A stretch of DNA of 23,275 nucleotides from Candidatus Culexmicrobium profundum (GTDB lineage: Archaea > Thermoproteota > Methanomethylicia > Culexarchaeales > Culexmicrobiaceae): the NCBI GenBank assembly GCA_025061245.1, contig JANZKD010000008.1, positions 1 through 23,275 of the forward strand, written 5' to 3'. Within the stretch, counting starts at the first letter, position 1. Each line of letters begins with the position of its first letter. The translations under genes were made by a program, and so were the position numbers. This document shows, one piece after another, positions 21,301-23,275 of this stretch. The notes beneath the pieces were generated by a model. That model made no database searches. It saw only the letters and a list, made by a program, of their open reading frames with translations, and was not told where the DNA came from.

Positions 21301-23275
21301 TTATCTAAGCTTAATCTTTCGCAGTATTACAACTGCAGCGATTATGATAACTGAAATGACTACTATACTCTGAATATAGGGGATGTAAGGTAACTCCGCT
21401 GGAGAGGGAGGCGGAGGAATTGTAACGTTGATGACTTTAAATTCCTTTGCCAAAGTTGGCTGATATACGGCTATAAATGAGTAAACTTCATACTCAGTAA
21501 TAGTGGATAAAATTAATTGTACATTAACATTTGAACTCTGTTTTGTAAGATTAACTTCTTTATCATAGAAGTTGAATACTGTTTGATTGACTATGTTTGG
21601 AGCTAAAATAATCGTATAACCATCATCAACGTAAACTAATTGAGATTCACAGTTAGTTGCATTTGGAATTACAGCTCCCTCAACAATTATTAAACGGATA
21701 TTTTCAGTTTGGTTTATATCCAACTTAAAAGGTGATAAGCTGATTATAGGTGGCTTTATTTTAATAGGGTTAATTGAGGGAGATATTGAATTTAACATTG
21801 ACTTATATGCCTTTAATGCATTATATTGTGTTTCTAATCCATCATAAGTTCCCTTTAATTCTTTAAGTTTTGATTCTAATTCTGATGCAGCATTCAGTGT
21901 TGCATTTGCCATATAACTTGATGCATTTGCAATATATGCTAAACCCTCACTCATCATTTCATTCCCCTCAGCAATCTCAATGAGAGCATTTCCAAGTTTA
22001 ATCATGGATGAAGGTATATCTTCAACATAAACTAATGTTTTAAGTATAACTTCCATCGCCTCTAAAATTGCATTTTGAGCTTCAATTAATTGCGGTTCAA
22101 GAAAGACTACCGTCTCTTGAAGAGATTCAATTAATTGTAATGCTGACTCTAAAATGTCAATTATACTAGTGATGGTATAATATGCTTGATTTATATTTTC
22201 AATAGCATTCAATATTAATTGCCTCTGATCAGGATTCAAAGTTTGATTTAATAACTCTGTTAAAGTATCATTCATCTCTAGCAATAGTTGATCTACATCT
22301 TCAAGCTGATTTATCGTATCCTGAAGATCAGCATATAGAGAAGACAATGTATGATTAAGGTCATACACTATTCCACTAGCATTAATCATTGAAATCTCCT
22401 GACATGCCTTTTTAAGAAGTGGCTTTATTTTTTTCAGGAATGAAACATAATGTGCAGCTGACTTTCCTTGATTAATCATCTCGCTTCCAATAGCATATAG
22501 AGCCTTGCTTGATTCATTTGCACCATTAACCATCATGTCTAAGCTTTCAGACATATTTAGCAATCCATCACCAAGATTTTTATACAGAGTGTATGATGTA
22601 TTTACGGCAGAAATCATTGATGATAAAGATGAAAGTTGCGACTCAATAATATTGAAAACATCTTCAGGGCAAGCAGCTGCCTGAATAGTAATTGACTCTA
22701 TTGGAACTGTACCCCAAACAGTTGTATCAACAACCTTTACATTCATAATAATATTTGATTTATTCTCAAAAAGTAAATTCCAATTATATCGAATAAGATC
22801 CCCACTCGCTGAAGAAGAATTCGAATCAGGCTTCATATCTATAACTTCTAGGTATCGCGTATCGACTTGAAATGAGAGAGTGCAATATATTGGAGGTTTC
22901 ACAATCTTATCAACACCTATGTCCTGCAAATTGTTGGTTAAAGTAATATTCAAAGTAATTATTGACCCAATACCAGCAACAATATAGTTTATATCCATGA
23001 AATGTGCAAGCTCAGCCTTAGTACCATTAACTAATATTTCTTCATTAACAGTTAATGGAGAGTTTATTGCATCAGCAGAGTACTTTAAGTAAGTAGTACC
23101 CGGAGAAACTGTAATTCTCCAAGCGATCATAGTTATCGGACCAATTTTCTTCAATAAATAATACATGGGAGTCCCAGGTAAGAGCTGAATGGTTGAGGAA
23201 TTAATATCTAAGGCAAAATCAATAACTTCGACATTGGCGCTGGTTTGCCCATTATTGTTAATTTCTAAAACAGAC
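21301..23275 (-). CDS. Large surface-anchored coiled-coil protein, N-terminus cut by window edge
   Basis: The frame stays open to the right edge, 36 codons beyond the internal Met at 23166, so at least 657 residues are visible and the true start lies outside. The order is: beta-rich Asn/Thr/Ser-rich segments typical of archaeal extracellular beta-sandwich repeats (EINNNGQTSANVEVIDFALD at the edge; more to about residue 170 from that Met); a long helical, Leu/Ile/Asn/Ser-rich coiled coil (about 175-455); a second beta region (about 470-585); a Pro-rich spacer (IPPPPSPAELP); one membrane helix (about 599-616); and a basic tail RKIKLR. Many N-x-S/T sequons suggest glycosylation outside the cell. 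This architecture points to a stalk or cell-surface structural protein. No enzymatic motif is seen and I do not recognise a named family. Confidence 0.8.
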   Translation of the reverse strand, partial: SVLEINNNGQTSANVEVIDFALDINSSTIQLLPGTPMYYLLKKIGPITMIAWRITVSPGTTYLKYSADAINSPLTVNEEILVNGTKAELAHFMDINYIVAGIGSIITLNITLTNNLQDIGVDKIVKPPIYCTLSFQVDTRYLEVIDMKPDSNSSSASGDLIRYNWNLLFENKSNIIMNVKVVDTTVWGTVPIESITIQAAACPEDVFNIIESQLSSLSSMISAVNTSYTLYKNLGDGLLNMSESLDMMVNGANESSKALYAIGSEMINQGKSAAHYVSFLKKIKPLLKKACQEISMINASGIVYDLNHTLSSLYADLQDTINQLEDVDQLLLEMNDTLTELLNQTLNPDQRQLILNAIENINQAYYTITSIIDILESALQLIESLQETVVFLEPQLIEAQNAILEAMEVILKTLVYVEDIPSSMIKLGNALIEIAEGNEMMSEGLAYIANASSYMANATLNAASELESKLKELKGTYDGLETQYNALKAYKSMLNSISPSINPIKIKPPIISLSPFKLDINQTENIRLIIVEGAVIPNATNCESQLVYVDDGYTIILAPNIVNQTVFNFYDKEVNLTKQSSNVNVQLILSTITEYEVYSFIAVYQPTLAKEFKVINVTIPPPPSPAELPYIPYIQSIVVISVIIIAAVVILRKIKLR

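Noticed and set aside
1..23275. CRISPR array, mobile element, tRNA or rRNA genes
   Set aside because: Reading all intergenic gaps, I saw no regularly spaced direct repeats, no transposase or integrase motifs and no cloverleaf-like sequence; most gaps are too short. A covariance-model scan could still find a small RNA.

Overview
The window reads as a piece of an archaeal chromosome. It is AT-rich by eye. Its Shine-Dalgarno sites are GGAGG, GGTGATC and AAGGTGG, with ATG, GTG and TTG starts. It has TATA-like boxes about 25-40 nt before first genes and U-rich terminators. The gene set fits: soluble HdrA, HdrB and HdrC, ComB, FixAB-type ETF, a BMP-type importer anchored by a membrane helix without a lipobox, and a surface protein with a C-terminal membrane anchor. 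I infer an anaerobic, acyl-CoA- or organic-acid-using archaeon, possibly of the TACK group. There is no rRNA or other marker gene to settle the lineage. I see no tRNA, rRNA, CRISPR array, transposase or integrase. No gene-free stretch exceeds 300 bases; the longest are 8834-9018 and 19816-19974.

Left part (1-8833), redox and acyl-CoA metabolism. After the tail of an unknown gene comes a class II HMG-CoA reductase on the minus strand, divergent from etfB-etfA. A small two-zinc protein overlaps the etfA 3' end in antisense. A short MscS channel, hdrC and hdrB follow on the plus strand. They converge, with an 8-nt overlap, on a minus-strand operon of hdrA and a LarA-family nickel-pincer 2-hydroxyacid racemase/epimerase. 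Together these give ETF and all three soluble Hdr subunits next to a 2-hydroxyacid enzyme. An acyl-CoA dehydrogenase lies further right. No hydrogenase, MvhD or flavin 2-hydroxyacid dehydrogenase is in view.

Middle part (8834-15015). A complete nucleoside-type ABC importer runs in one plus-strand operon: BMP binding protein, double ATPase and two permeases. It converges on a small unknown four-helix membrane protein and a ComB-family phosphatase.

Right part (15016-23275). A plus-strand four-gene operon encodes a helical protein, an SPFH/prohibitin-like protein with two C-terminal zinc ribbons, and two diverged paralogues that each carry an N-terminal zinc ribbon and two C-terminal membrane helices. 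Its layout recalls the Bacillus subtilis pspA-ydjG-ydjH-ydjI membrane-stress operon, and it is the best candidate here for a little-described system. Convergent to it is a pair of membrane proteins (a DUF6754-like protein and a four-helix partner) with a probable leaderless promoter. Then come an acyl-CoA dehydrogenase with a U-rich terminator and a large coiled-coil surface protein cut by the right edge.
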